A stretch of 64,000 bases of DNA from Nocardioides bruguierae. GTDB lineage: Bacteria; Actinomycetota; Actinomycetes; Propionibacteriales; Nocardioidaceae. The notes below the pieces were generated by a model. That model ran no database searches, had not been told where the DNA came from, and saw only the letters and a list, made by a program, of their open reading frames with translations. Where the stretch lies: positions 1 through 64,000 of the forward strand of contig NZ_JAMOIL010000021.1 of the NCBI RefSeq assembly GCF_023656415.1, written 5' to 3'. The translations under genes were made by a program, and so were the position numbers. Each line of letters starts with the position of its first letter. The stretch's first letter is position 1. This document shows positions 50,822 through 59,425 of the stretch, in pieces.

Positions 50822-51348
50822 GAGGGCTCCGGCCAGCGCAGGTAGCGACCGCGCCGGTGGGCCAGGGGCTGGTCGTCGGCGGCGTCGTGCCGCTCCTCGC
50901 CGACCTCGGCGTGCTCGAGGACGCAGGTGACCTCGGCCGACCAGCCGACCTCGCGCTCGGACTCCAGCCGCACCCCCGCCCACGCGGCCGCGTCCGCGGG
51001 GCGCGGGCCCCACGCGGTGTCGGTGAAGGTGGCGGCGCGGAAGGGGCCACCGGGGCTCGGGGCGAGGCCGGCGAAGACCTCGGCGAGCATCCGGTCGCGC
51101 CAGGAGAGCAGCGAGACGGCGGCGGTGCCGGTCTCCCGCAGCTCCTCGGTGAGGTCGGCGTCCGGGTCGAGCAGCGCCAGCAGCCGGGGCGGCTCGCCGT
51201 GGGCGAGCAGCAGGGAGGTGACGGTGAGGCCGGCGCGGGTGGCGCCGTCTCCGGCGCACCACAGCGACACGGACCCGCCCAGGCGCCCGCGGAAGCGGCG
51301 CACCGGGTCGTCGTCGGTGGCGAACGGGTGGGTGGAGTGGATCGTCAC
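50818..51348 (-). CDS. Flavin reductase-like domain protein
   Basis: Protein of 176 residues with the split-barrel FMN-binding fold: VRRFRGRLGGSVSLWCAGDG, AGLTVTSLLLAHGEPPRLLALLDPDADL, AVSLLSWRDRMLAEVFAG. The pattern T-x-T-S-L-L and the conserved loss of the usual H-x-G segment suggest a divergent member. It may reduce flavin for a monooxygenase or be a pyridoxamine-oxidase-like protein. GTG start; coupled to the coiled-coil gene downstream. Confidence 0.8.
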   Translation of the reverse strand: MTIHSTHPFATDDDPVRRFRGRLGGSVSLWCAGDGATRAGLTVTSLLLAHGEPPRLLALLDPDADLTEELRETGTAAVSLLSWRDRMLAEVFAGLAPSPGGPFRAATFTDTAWGPRPADAAAWAGVRLESEREVGWSAEVTCVLEHAEVGEERHDAADDQPLAHRRGRYLRWPEPS

Positions 51349-51373
51349 GCAGTGCTCGGCGGGTGGCCCCGGG

Positions 51374-52105
51374 TCAGGAGGCCTTGCGCTGCTCGTGCGC
51401 GGCCTCGATCGCGGCCTCGGCCTCGGCCCGCTTGGCCTCCTCCTTGGCGCGCGTGGCGTACATGTCCACGTACTCCTGCCCGGAGAGCCGCATGATCTCG
51501 TACATGATCTCGTCGGTCACCGAGCGCAGGATGTAGCGGTCGTTGGCCAGGCCCTCGTACCGGCTGAAGTCCAGGGGCTCGCCGAAGAGGACGACGGGCC
51601 GGGTGAACGCGCCGAACTTCTTGCCGGGGGGTGCCACGACGTCCGTGCCGACGACGGCGCACGGGATGACCGGGACGCCGGTCTCCAGGGCGAGCCGGGC
51701 CACGCCCGTCTTGCCGCGGTACAGCCGACCGTCGTGGCTGCGGGTGCCCTCGGGGTAGATGCCGAACAGGCCGCCCTCGGCGAGGACGCGCTTGGCCGAC
51801 AGCATGGCGCCGGCGGCCGCGTCGGCGCCGGACCGGTCGATCGGCACCTGGCCGGACCCGGAGAAGAAGGTCTTCTGGAGCCAGCCCTTGATGCCCGTGC
51901 CGGTGAAGTACTCGGCCTTCGCGACGAACGTGACACGCCGCGACAGGGTCAGCGGCATGAACAGCCAGTCCGCGTAGGAGAGGTGGTTGCTGGCGAGGAT
52001 CGCGGGGCCCTCGAGCGGCACGTGGTCGGCGCCGGTGACGCGGGGGCGGAAGACGGCGCGCAGGAACGGTCCCAGAGCGATCCACTTCAGGAACCAGTAG
52101 AACAT
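51374..52105 (-). CDS. 1-acylglycerol-3-phosphate O-acyltransferase (PlsC family)
   Basis: Membrane-associated acyltransferase of 243 residues in phospholipid synthesis. The catalytic NHLSYADW (H-x4-D), the FSGSGQVPIDRSG acceptor loop, the FGIYPEGTRSHDG motif and VPVIPCAVVG are present. The C-terminus is a charged A/E/R helix. The start at 52105 (MFYWFLKWIALGP) gives the usual N-terminal amphipathic helix. It corresponds to Rv2182c by position. Confidence 0.92.
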   Translation of the reverse strand: MFYWFLKWIALGPFLRAVFRPRVTGADHVPLEGPAILASNHLSYADWLFMPLTLSRRVTFVAKAEYFTGTGIKGWLQKTFFSGSGQVPIDRSGADAAAGAMLSAKRVLAEGGLFGIYPEGTRSHDGRLYRGKTGVARLALETGVPVIPCAVVGTDVVAPPGKKFGAFTRPVVLFGEPLDFSRYEGLANDRYILRSVTDEIMYEIMRLSGQEYVDMYATRAKEEAKRAEAEAAIEAAHEQRKAS

Positions 52106-52204
52106 CCGCGCACCTCCGCCGAGCCGGGTCGAGGTGACGGACCCCGTGTCCGTCACCCGCACCCTAGAGCAGAACCGTCCGGGGTCCACCCCCCGCCTCC
52201 GGCC

Positions 52205-52275
52205 GGGCCGACCACCGGGCCGACCACCAGCCGACCACCGGGCCGACCGCCAGGCCGACCACCGAGCCGACCACC
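52205..52275. repeat. 12-bp tandem repeat upstream of the lipase gene
   Basis: Six copies of a unit close to GGGCCGACCACC (one copy 11 bases) lie between the divergent acyltransferase and lipase genes. Number of copies may vary between strains. Confidence 0.85.
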
Positions 52276-52329
52276 GGGTCGTGCCCCACGCCCCTGGCGT
52301 CGGCCTCCGCCGTGCCCCAGGATGGGCGT

Positions 52330-53157
52330 GTGCCACCTCACACGACCCCCGCGGACGGGCCCTCGTCGGGCGCTCCCGCGCTGCTGCCCGGGGCCGAGCC
52401 CTGGTCCCGTCCGCCCCGGCCCCGAGAGGGCGAGCCCCGCGTGGGCGTGCTCGTGCAGCACGGGTTCACCGGCCAGCCCGCCGCGATGAAGCCGTGGGCC
52501 GAGGAGCTGAGCGCACGGGGCTGGGCGGTGGAGGTGCCGCGCCTGCCCGGTCACGGCACCACCTGGCAGGACTGCAACACCACCGGGTGGGACGACTGGT
52601 GCGCCGAGGTGCTGGCCGCCCACGACCGGCTGCGGGCGACCTGCGACGTCGTCGTGGCCGCCGGGCTGTCGATGGGCGGGGCGCTGGTGCTGCGCCTGGC
52701 GGCCGACCGGCCCGACGCGGTCGACGGCGTCGTCCTCGTGAACCCGGCGGTGGCCACCCACCGCAAGGACGTGCTGGCCCTCCCCCTCCTCCAGCACGTG
52801 GTCGGCTCGTTCCCCGGGATCGCGGGCGACATCGCCAAGCCGGGCGTCAGCGAGCAGGGCTACGACCGCACGCCGCTGCGCGCGGCCGCCTCGATGATGC
52901 GGGGCTGGGCCGGGGTCCGGCGCGACCTCGGGCGGGTCACGGCACCCGTGCTGTACCTGCGCTCGGACGTCGACCACGTGGTGGACGAGGCCTCGGAACC
53001 GATCATCACCGCCGGCGTCGCGGGGCCGGTGACGCGGGTGGCCCTGCCGGACTCCTTCCACGTCGCGACCATCGACCACGACCTGCCGAGGATCGTCTCC
53101 TCCTCGATCGAGTTCGTGGAGGGCCTGCCCTCGGTGCGCACCCAACGCCTAGGCTGA
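52330..53157 (+). CDS. Alpha/beta hydrolase (carboxylesterase / monoglyceride lipase type)
   Basis: Hydrolase of 275 residues. VLVQHGFTGQPAAMKPWAEEL holds the oxyanion HGFTG, AAGLSMGGALVLRLAA has the nucleophile Ser (G-L-S-M-G), YLRSDVDHVVDEA the acid, and PDSFHVATIDHD the catalytic His. It resembles bacterial Est30/monoacylglycerol lipases. The GTG at 52330 has AGGA five bases upstream and also a CAGGAT box six bases before it; a GTG at 52312 is in frame too. Next to PlsC, a role in acyl-lipid turnover is plausible. Confidence 0.9.
   Translation: MPPHTTPADGPSSGAPALLPGAEPWSRPPRPREGEPRVGVLVQHGFTGQPAAMKPWAEELSARGWAVEVPRLPGHGTTWQDCNTTGWDDWCAEVLAAHDRLRATCDVVVAAGLSMGGALVLRLAADRPDAVDGVVLVNPAVATHRKDVLALPLLQHVVGSFPGIAGDIAKPGVSEQGYDRTPLRAAASMMRGWAGVRRDLGRVTAPVLYLRSDVDHVVDEASEPIITAGVAGPVTRVALPDSFHVATIDHDLPRIVSSSIEFVEGLPSVRTQRLG
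53150..53155 (+). promoter_or_regulatory. -10 box inside the lipase stop region
   Basis: TAGGCT overlaps the last codons of the lipase gene; six bases separate it from the GTG at 53162. It suits leaderless expression of the next gene. Confidence 0.45.
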
Positions 53158-53161
53158 GCAG

Positions 53162-54109
53162 GTGGGTCAGTGGAGCGACGAGGACGACGAGGCGTGGCGC
53201 TCGATCGTGGAGAACTACGGCGAGCGGGTGACCATCGACGCCGAGCCCGACGTGAGCCCCGACCAGCTCCGTCGGATCGAGGACGCCCGCCGCGAGCGTG
53301 AGGCGCGGGCCCACCGCCCGAGCATCTCCGACCCCGACACCCACCTCTTCGACGAGTCGGAGGACGAGCCGTCGGCGGACGCCGACCCGACGGGCAGCGG
53401 CGACCGTGCCGAGCCCACCGAGGCCGTGCTCCCGCCCATCGCCGACCCGCCCGCACCGTCGCGGCCGGGGGCCGACACCGCCGACCGGGACGACCCCGCC
53501 CCCGCGGCCGGGAGCGACGCCGCGAACGAGGCCCCGCACGAGCGCCCGACCGAACGGCCGGGCGGGTCCGCGGCCGACGCGGCGCCCGCGCCCTGGGCCG
53601 CCCCGGCGCCTCCCCCCGAGGAGCTCGCGGCCGAGGCACGGGCCGGGGAGCACCCCGAGCTGGCCGACCTCGAGGGTCGCTGGGCCGCCGGCCAGGACGC
53701 GGACGCAGGAGCGGACGAGGGGGCAGGTCGCACCGGCAGCTGGTTCCGGCGGCGTCGCGAGTCCCGTGCCGAGGAGGCGCGCCGACGCGAGCGCGCGGAG
53801 GCGGAGTCCGAGGGCTGGGGCAGCTGGGCGGACCCGCTGCCGAGCACGGCGGACGACGTCGAGCCGGCCGACCGGTTCGTGCCGCCCGCCCCGACGCCGA
53901 TCACGCGGCCGGAGCCGGACCTGGCACTGGCCTGGGCCGGGGTGCTCGGCGCACCGGCCCTGCTGCTGGTGGTCCTGCTGACCGGCCTCGGCCTGCCGAC
54001 ACTGGTGGGCTACCTGGCGATCGGCTGGTTCGTCGGCGGGTTCATCTACCTCGTCGCGAGGATGCCCCGCGAGCCGCGCGATCCCTGGGACGACGGCTCG
54101 AGGCTCTGA
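53162..54109 (+). CDS. Acidic disordered protein with C-terminal membrane anchor
   Basis: Protein of 315 residues. The N-terminal 50 residues (GQWSDEDDEAWRSIVENYGERVTID, LRRIEDARREREARA) form a conserved-looking helical module. About 150 residues rich in D, E, P and A follow, likely disordered. Two transmembrane segments close the protein (LAWAGVLGAPALLLVVLLTGLGL and VGYLAIGWFVGGFIYLVARMP), ending DPWDDGSRL. Not recognised. Its end overlaps the end of the opposite ROK gene by 68 bases. Confidence 0.7.
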   Translation: MGQWSDEDDEAWRSIVENYGERVTIDAEPDVSPDQLRRIEDARREREARAHRPSISDPDTHLFDESEDEPSADADPTGSGDRAEPTEAVLPPIADPPAPSRPGADTADRDDPAPAAGSDAANEAPHERPTERPGGSAADAAPAPWAAPAPPPEELAAEARAGEHPELADLEGRWAAGQDADAGADEGAGRTGSWFRRRRESRAEEARRRERAEAESEGWGSWADPLPSTADDVEPADRFVPPAPTPITRPEPDLALAWAGVLGAPALLLVVLLTGLGLPTLVGYLAIGWFVGGFIYLVARMPREPRDPWDDGSRL

Positions 54110-55151
54110 CCCGCGGCGCCGGCGCGGCCGGGCCACCCAGGCGCACGCCGCGGCGCGGTCGGGCGCCTCGTCCGAGGCCCTCGCGCACCATCGAGGCCGC
54201 GCCGACGACGCCCGCCTCGGGCCCGAAGCTGGCGCGCAGCACGGGCGGGACGACGCGGTCGGCGGCACCCACGAGCGAGTCGGCCAGGGCCGTGCGGGCC
54301 GGGCCGAGGAGCAGGTCCTCGGCGGCCGAGACGCCGCCGCCGATGACGACGACCTCGGGGTCGTAGGCGGCGACCAGGTTGGCGACCCCGATGCCCAGCC
54401 ACTCGCCGACGGCGGCGAACGCGGCGAGGCTGACCGGGTCCCCGAGCCGCGCGGCCTCGGTGATCATGGGGCCGGTGACCGCCTCGGCGTCACCGTCGGC
54501 CAGGCCGAGGAGCGCCGGTGCGGCGCCCCCGTCGGCGAGGGCGGCGCGGACGTGGCGGACCAGCGCGTTGCCGGAGCAGTACTGCTCCCAGCAGCCCCGG
54601 CCGCCGCACTCGCACTCGCGGCCGCCGGGCACGACCTGGGCGTGCCCGAACTCCCCCGCCATGCCGTTGCGGCCGCGGTGCAGCACGCCGTCCAGCACGA
54701 CGGCGCCGCCGATGCCGGTGCCGAGGGTGATGACGAGCGCGTCGTGGGCGCCGACGGCGGCGCCGTAGTCGGTCTCGGCCCGGGCGGCGCAGTTGGCGTC
54801 GTTGTCCAGGAACACCGGCACCTGCCAGCGCTCGGCGAGCCGCGCGCGGACCTGGTGGCCGCGCCAGGGCAGGTGCGGGGCGAACATGACGCGCTCACCG
54901 GTGGAGTCGACGAAGCCGGCGGCGGCCAGGCCGACCCCGGCGACGCGGCGGCCGGCTGCCACCTCGGTGACCGCCTGGGTGAGCGCGGCCTCGACGAGCT
55001 CGACCTCGACCCGGCGTCCGGGCGTGGAGGCGTGGGCGACCGAGAGGACCTCGCCGTCGGGCGCGATCTCGGCGGCCATGACCTTGGTGCCACCGACGTC
55101 GACGCCGATGACGACGGGGCGCAGGCCTGCTCCGGTGTAGGCGAGGGGCAA
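54042..55151 (-). CDS. ROK family sugar kinase (first of a tandem pair)
   Basis: Protein of 369 residues. VVIGVDVGGTKVMAAEI is the phosphate-1 loop, VFLDNDANCAA the substrate Asp, ITLGTGIGGAVVLDG the phosphate-2 loop, and GEFGHAQVVPGGRECECGGRGCWEQY the ROK zinc signature, all intact, so it should phosphorylate a hexose such as glucose. A basic tail of about 40 residues follows the usual end. A TTG at 55151 is chosen because GGAGGTGA lies five bases upstream; a GTG at 55160 overlapping the previous stop has no spacing for that site. Confidence 0.88.
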   Translation of the reverse strand: MPLAYTGAGLRPVVIGVDVGGTKVMAAEIAPDGEVLSVAHASTPGRRVEVELVEAALTQAVTEVAAGRRVAGVGLAAAGFVDSTGERVMFAPHLPWRGHQVRARLAERWQVPVFLDNDANCAARAETDYGAAVGAHDALVITLGTGIGGAVVLDGVLHRGRNGMAGEFGHAQVVPGGRECECGGRGCWEQYCSGNALVRHVRAALADGGAAPALLGLADGDAEAVTGPMITEAARLGDPVSLAAFAAVGEWLGIGVANLVAAYDPEVVVIGGGVSAAEDLLLGPARTALADSLVGAADRVVPPVLRASFGPEAGVVGAASMVREGLGRGARPRRGVRLGGPAAPAPRVRASSRRPRDRAARGASSRRGR

Positions 55152-55156
55152 CAGAC

Positions 55157-56098
55157 TCACCTCCGGGCCAGGTCCGCCGCGCCGATCAGCCCGGCACGGT
55201 TGCCCAGCTGGGCCTTGCGGATGGACAGCTCGGGGCGGTGGCCCCGGCCGGCGAGCTGGCTGCGGAAGGCGCGGCGTGCGGGCTCGAGGAGCAGGTCCTC
55301 GGCCTCGGAGACGCCGCCGCCGATGACGACGACGGCCGGGTCCAGCACCGCGGTGAGCGAGGCGATGCCCTCCCCCAGCCAGCGGCCGAGCTCGGCGAGC
55401 TGCTCGGTCGCGAAGGGGTCCCCGGCCTGGGCGGCACGGGTGATGAGCGGCCCGGAGATGCGGTCGACGTCCCCGTCGGCCAGGTCGAGGACCTCGCGGG
55501 CCAGCAGCGAGCCGCCGCGGGCGGCGTCGCGCGCCTCGCGCACCAGGGCGGAGCCGGACGCGTACTGCTCGTAGCAGCCGCGGTTGCCGCAGCCGCACAG
55601 GACGCCGCCGGGCACCATCCGCATGTGGCCGATCTCCGCGCCGACGCCGAAGGCGCCACGGTAGAGCTCGCCGTCGAGGACGAGCCCGCCGCCGATGCCC
55701 GTGCCGACCGTGACCAGCAGCAGGTCGTCGACGTCCTCGCCGGCGCCGAAGCGGAACTCGCCCCAGGCTGCGGCGTTGGCGTCGTTCTCGACGACGACCG
55801 GGAGGCCCAGGTCGGCCTCCAGCGCCGCCCGCATGGGCACGTCGCGCCAGGCGATGTTCGGCGCGAACATGACGTTGGAGCGTGCCTTGTCCACGTACCC
55901 GGCCGCGCCCACGCCCACCGCGGAGACGTCGTGGTCGGCGCACAGCGCGCGCACCAGGCCGGCGACGGCCTGCTCGATGGCCTCGGGGTCCGACGCCGGG
56001 GAGTCGACGCGCAGCTCGGCGAGGATCGTCCCGTCGGGGTCCACGACCCCGCCCAGGATCTTCGTCCCGCCGATGTCGATGCCGCAGGTCAGGGTCAC
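55157..56098 (-). CDS. ROK family glucokinase (second of a tandem pair)
   Basis: Protein of 313 residues. CGIDIGGTKILGGVV, VVENDANAAAWGE, LVTVGTGIGGGLVLDG and AEIGHMRMVPGGVLCGCGNRGCYEQYASG are all intact. It is more standard in length than its neighbour and is the better candidate for the main glucokinase. GGAGGAGGAGCA precedes the GTG at 56098, which overlaps the upstream stop by four bases. The two ROK proteins look like an old duplication with different substrates. Confidence 0.92.
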   Translation of the reverse strand: MTLTCGIDIGGTKILGGVVDPDGTILAELRVDSPASDPEAIEQAVAGLVRALCADHDVSAVGVGAAGYVDKARSNVMFAPNIAWRDVPMRAALEADLGLPVVVENDANAAAWGEFRFGAGEDVDDLLLVTVGTGIGGGLVLDGELYRGAFGVGAEIGHMRMVPGGVLCGCGNRGCYEQYASGSALVREARDAARGGSLLAREVLDLADGDVDRISGPLITRAAQAGDPFATEQLAELGRWLGEGIASLTAVLDPAVVVIGGGVSEAEDLLLEPARRAFRSQLAGRGHRPELSIRKAQLGNRAGLIGAADLARR

Positions 56099-56634
56099 TG
56101 CTCCTCCTCCAGGGGCGCCCCGTCGTGGGGGTCGTGCCCGGGCGCGGGGTCCGCTGCCCGGTCGGCGCGGCCCTCGCCCGCACCCTCCGCATTGTGTCCT
56201 GCCGGGGTCGGGTCGCCGTCCCCGGGTGAGGTCCGGGACGCCTCGGGGTGACCCGGGTCTGCCTGCCCGGCCAGCAGCCCGACGGCCGCGGCCAGCAGCG
56301 AGGAGCCGGCCTGGGCCAGGTGCGCCCGGACCTCCGGGGTCACGTGCCGGGCCAGGTCGGCACCGCGGCACACCGGGCACCAGCCCAGGCACTGGTGCTG
56401 CCCGGGTCCGGTGCTCCCACCGTCGCCGGGGCCGTCGCCGGAGCCGTCCCCGGAGCCCTCGGCAGGACCGGGACGAGGACCAGGACGGTCCTGCGCGTCG
56501 CCGCCGGCTGCAGCGCCGTCGCCGCCCCGGGCGAGGTCGGTGAGCACGCCGAGCAGCAGCCGGGCCTCCTCGGCGAGGGAGCCCACGGGCTCCTCGGGCC
56601 GGTCCTGCCCCGCCGGTGCGTCCGCCCGGCCCAC
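56095..56634 (-). CDS. Hypothetical protein with a C-x3-C-x2-C cluster
   Basis: Protein of 179 residues, mostly low-complexity G, D, P and A. A helical N-terminal segment (LAEEARLLLGVLTDLARG) and a central CLGWCPVCRGADLARHVTPEVRAHLAQAGSSLLAAAVGLL are the only ordered parts; the cysteines may bind zinc. It ends LEEEQ just before the ROK gene and overlaps it by four bases. A GTG start without a clear ribosome-binding site makes the N-terminus uncertain. Confidence 0.65.
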   Translation of the reverse strand: MGRADAPAGQDRPEEPVGSLAEEARLLLGVLTDLARGGDGAAAGGDAQDRPGPRPGPAEGSGDGSGDGPGDGGSTGPGQHQCLGWCPVCRGADLARHVTPEVRAHLAQAGSSLLAAAVGLLAGQADPGHPEASRTSPGDGDPTPAGHNAEGAGEGRADRAADPAPGHDPHDGAPLEEEQ

Positions 56635-56691
56635 GTCGTCACGACCGTCCGGGTCCTGCCCGTCGGTCCAGGTGCTGGCGCCGATGGTGGC

Positions 56692-57129
56692 TCAGGCCCC
56701 CTGCTCGACGCGCTTCTTGAGCCCCTTGAGCGCGGAGTCGATGAGGATCTTCTCGCCCTTGCGCTTGAGCATGCCGATGAGCGGCAGGCTGACGTCGAGG
56801 GCGAGGCTGTAGGTCACCTCGGTCGAGCCGCCGAGGTCGCGCAGCTCGTAGGCGCCGTCGAGCGTCTTGAGCATCCCGCCCTCGACGAGCGTCCAGCGGA
56901 CCTCGCTGTCGCCGTGCCAGGTGTAGCCGAGGGTGTACTCGTCCTTGATGGGCGAGACGTCCACGGCGAAGAAGACCTGCTCGGCCCGGCCGTCGGGCCC
57001 GGTGGAGAGCACCTCGACCTTGGTCATCCCCTTGGCCCAGTCGGGGTAGGAGTCGAAGTCGGCGATGACCGCCATCACCTCGGACGGCGGCGCCTGGACG
57101 ACGATGGACGACGTGGTCTGCTCAGCCAC
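56692..57129 (-). CDS. SRPBCC (START-like) family protein
   Basis: Protein of 145 residues with a polyketide cyclase-like helix-grip fold: TSSIVVQAPPSEVMAVIADFDSYPDWAKGMTKVEV at the start, WHGDSEVRWTLVEGG and TYSLALDVSLPLIGMLKRKGEKILI near the end, the C-terminal helix covering the hydrophobic pocket. It probably binds a lipid or aromatic ligand. GAGGGGAAGA before the GTG at 57129 decides against the longer frame. It is divergent from the acyl-CoA ligase, as in Rv2185c-Rv2187. Confidence 0.9.
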   Translation of the reverse strand: MAEQTTSSIVVQAPPSEVMAVIADFDSYPDWAKGMTKVEVLSTGPDGRAEQVFFAVDVSPIKDEYTLGYTWHGDSEVRWTLVEGGMLKTLDGAYELRDLGGSTEVTYSLALDVSLPLIGMLKRKGEKILIDSALKGLKKRVEQGA

Positions 57130-57315
57130 CGGACTCTTCCCCTCAACGTGTGCGGACGCGGGCACGACCGACCCGCAGCACCCTCGTGCCCGGGCCCGGC
57201 CACGCGCCGGTGAGCGTACTAGATCCGGTCGTCGACCTCGTGCCCTCCGCTCGCGGCCCGGTGGTGGCTACCCGCCGGTCGGGCCCTGACCGGACGCGGG
57301 CCCGGCGCCGGGCGG

Positions 57316-57321
57316 TAGCGT
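57316..57321 (+). promoter_or_regulatory. -10 box for a leaderless acyl-CoA ligase gene
   Basis: TAGCGT is followed by seven bases and the GTG at 57329. An alternative GTG at 57320 would overlap the box itself. Confidence 0.55.
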
Positions 57322-57328
57322 GCCCGAC

Positions 57329-59119
57329 GTGCGTGAGTTCACCCACCCGTTGACCCTCCGGCTGCCCGGCGACACCGACCTGACGCAGGCCGTCGTCCGC
57401 AACGCCTCCGAGCACCCCGACGACGTCCAGTTCTCCCGGCGCTCCGGCTCCGGGTGGGCCGACGTCACCTGCGCGGAGTTCCTGGCCGAGGTCCGGTCCG
57501 CGGCGCGGGGCCTGGTCGCCGCCGGCGTCCAGCCGGGCGACCGCGTGGCGCTCATGTCCAAGACCCGCTACGAGTGGACGCTGCTGGACTACGCCATCTG
57601 GTTCGCGGGCGCGGTGACCGTGCCGGTCTACGAGACCTCCTCCGCCGAGCAGGTCACCTGGATCATGAGCGACTCCGGCGCCCGGGTGGCGCTCGTCGAG
57701 ACCGCCCAGCACGCCGAGCGGATCGCCGAGGTGCGCGGGGACCTCCCGGCCCTCGACCACGTCTGGACGATCGAGGACGGCGCCGTCGCCGAGCTCGACC
57801 GCCTCGGCGGCAGCGTCGAGGACGCCGCCCTGGACGCGCGGCGCGAGGCGCTGGGCCCCGAGACCGTGGCCACGATCGTCTACACCTCGGGCACCACCGG
57901 CCGCCCCAAGGGCTGCGCGCTGACCCACGGCAACTTCCTCTACGAGCTGGGCGTCGCCGTCGGCGAGCTCGAGGACCTCTTCTCCGAGGAGGACGCGGCC
58001 ACGCTGCTGTTCCTGCCGCTGGCGCACGTCTTCGCCCGGATCATCCAGGTGGGCTGCGTGATCAGCCGCGCCCGGCTGGGCCACGCCCCCGACGTCAAGA
58101 ACCTGATGGTCGACCTCGCGTCGTTCCGTCCCACGTTCATCCTCGCGGTGCCGCGGGTCTTCGAGAAGGTGTTCAACGGCGCCTCCCAGAAGGCCTACTC
58201 CGAGGGGCGCGGCGCGATCTTCGGCAAGGCCGCGGACACCGCGATCAAGTGGTCGCAGGCCCTGGACGCGGACGGTCGGCCGGGCCTCGGCCTCCGGCTG
58301 CGGCACGCGGTCTTCGACCGGCTGGTCTACGCCAAGCTGCGCACGGCGCTCGGCGGCCGCTGCCGCTACGCCATCTCGGGCGGCGCGCCGCTCGGTGAGC
58401 GGCTCACCCACTTCTTCCGCGGCCTGGGCCTCACCGTGCTCGAGGGCTACGGCCTCACCGAGACCACCGCCGCGCTCGCCGCCAACCTGCCCGGCGCCAT
58501 CCGCGTCGGCACCGTCGGCCGTCCCTTCCAGGGCACCACCGTGCGGGTCGCGGACGACGGGGAGCTGCTGTGGCGCGGCGACCAGGTGTTCGGCGGCTAC
58601 TGGCACAACCCCTCCGCGACGGCCGAGGTCGTGGACGCCGACGGGTGGTTCCACTCCGGCGACATCGGCGAGATCGACGCCGACGGGTTCGTGCGGATCA
58701 CCGGCCGCAAGAAGGAGATCATCGTGACGGCCGGGGGCAAGAACGTCGCCCCGGCCGTGCTCGAGGACCGGCTGCGCCAGCACCCGCTGGTCGACCAGTG
58801 CGTCGTCGTGGGCGACCAGCGGCCGTTCATCGGCGCGATCCTCACCCTCGACCACGAGTACCTGCCGACCTGGGCCGAGAACCACGGCCGGCCCGCCGAC
58901 CTCGCCGCCCTCGTCAGCGACCCCGACCTGCACGCCGAGCTCCAGCAGGCCGTGGACCAGGCGAACCTCGCCGTCTCGCACGCCGAGGCGATCAAGAAGT
59001 TCACCGTGCTCGCCGACCAGTGGACCGAGGAGGGCGGCCAGCTGACCCCGAGCATGAAGCTGAAGCGGGCCGTGGTGATGCGCGAGGTGCGGCACGAGGT
59101 CGACGACCTCTACCGCTGA
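57329..59119 (+). CDS. Long-chain fatty acid--CoA ligase (FadD15-like)
   Basis: AMP-forming ligase of 596 residues. The P-loop-like motif is IVYTSGTTGRPKGCALTH, the adenylate core YGLTETTA, then GYWHNPSATAEVVDADGWFHSGDIGEID, the hinge ITGRKKEIIVTAGGKNVAP, and the catalytic C-terminal lysine in TPSMKLKRAVV. VREFTHP at 57329 matches the family N-terminus. It activates fatty acids for lipid synthesis or degradation. Confidence 0.94.
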   Translation: MREFTHPLTLRLPGDTDLTQAVVRNASEHPDDVQFSRRSGSGWADVTCAEFLAEVRSAARGLVAAGVQPGDRVALMSKTRYEWTLLDYAIWFAGAVTVPVYETSSAEQVTWIMSDSGARVALVETAQHAERIAEVRGDLPALDHVWTIEDGAVAELDRLGGSVEDAALDARREALGPETVATIVYTSGTTGRPKGCALTHGNFLYELGVAVGELEDLFSEEDAATLLFLPLAHVFARIIQVGCVISRARLGHAPDVKNLMVDLASFRPTFILAVPRVFEKVFNGASQKAYSEGRGAIFGKAADTAIKWSQALDADGRPGLGLRLRHAVFDRLVYAKLRTALGGRCRYAISGGAPLGERLTHFFRGLGLTVLEGYGLTETTAALAANLPGAIRVGTVGRPFQGTTVRVADDGELLWRGDQVFGGYWHNPSATAEVVDADGWFHSGDIGEIDADGFVRITGRKKEIIVTAGGKNVAPAVLEDRLRQHPLVDQCVVVGDQRPFIGAILTLDHEYLPTWAENHGRPADLAALVSDPDLHAELQQAVDQANLAVSHAEAIKKFTVLADQWTEEGGQLTPSMKLKRAVVMREVRHEVDDLYR

Positions 59120-59231
59120 CGCACCGGGCGACGCCGCACCTAGCCACGCTGACGCACCGGGCCACGCTGACGCACCGAGCGGCGACACCTGAGGCCCGGA
59201 CCTCGGGTCCCGCGGGTGGCCCGGGATGACC

Positions 59232-59261
59232 ACCGGCATGGCCCGTTCGGACCATGCCGGT
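59232..59261 (+). terminator. Terminator hairpin after the acyl-CoA ligase gene
   Basis: ACCGGCATGG (59232-59241) and CCATGCCGGT (59252-59261) form a perfect 10-bp stem. The rest of the 306-base gap to the pilus genes has three copies of a CTGACGCACCG-type string (59117-59180) and a TACGAT hexamer near 59326 that may be a -10 element for the pilus operon. Confidence 0.75.
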
Positions 59262-59425
59262 CGACCGTGCGGTCAGAGGTGACGCCGCAGGGCGACAAAG
59301 GGGGCGCCGGGCACGGGCCCGGCCCTACGATCGAGGCCACGGGCCGGTTCGGGTCGGCCTCTCCCCCCACTCCCCACGACGGGCGCCGTCCCCCCACCCT
59401 CGGCGGTCCGGCGAAAGGTGCGCCC

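Noticed and set aside
59117..59180. Three short CTGACGCACCG repeats, considered as a CRISPR or attachment site
   Set aside because: Units are too short, spacing is irregular, there is no cas gene, and no tRNA or integrase is nearby.
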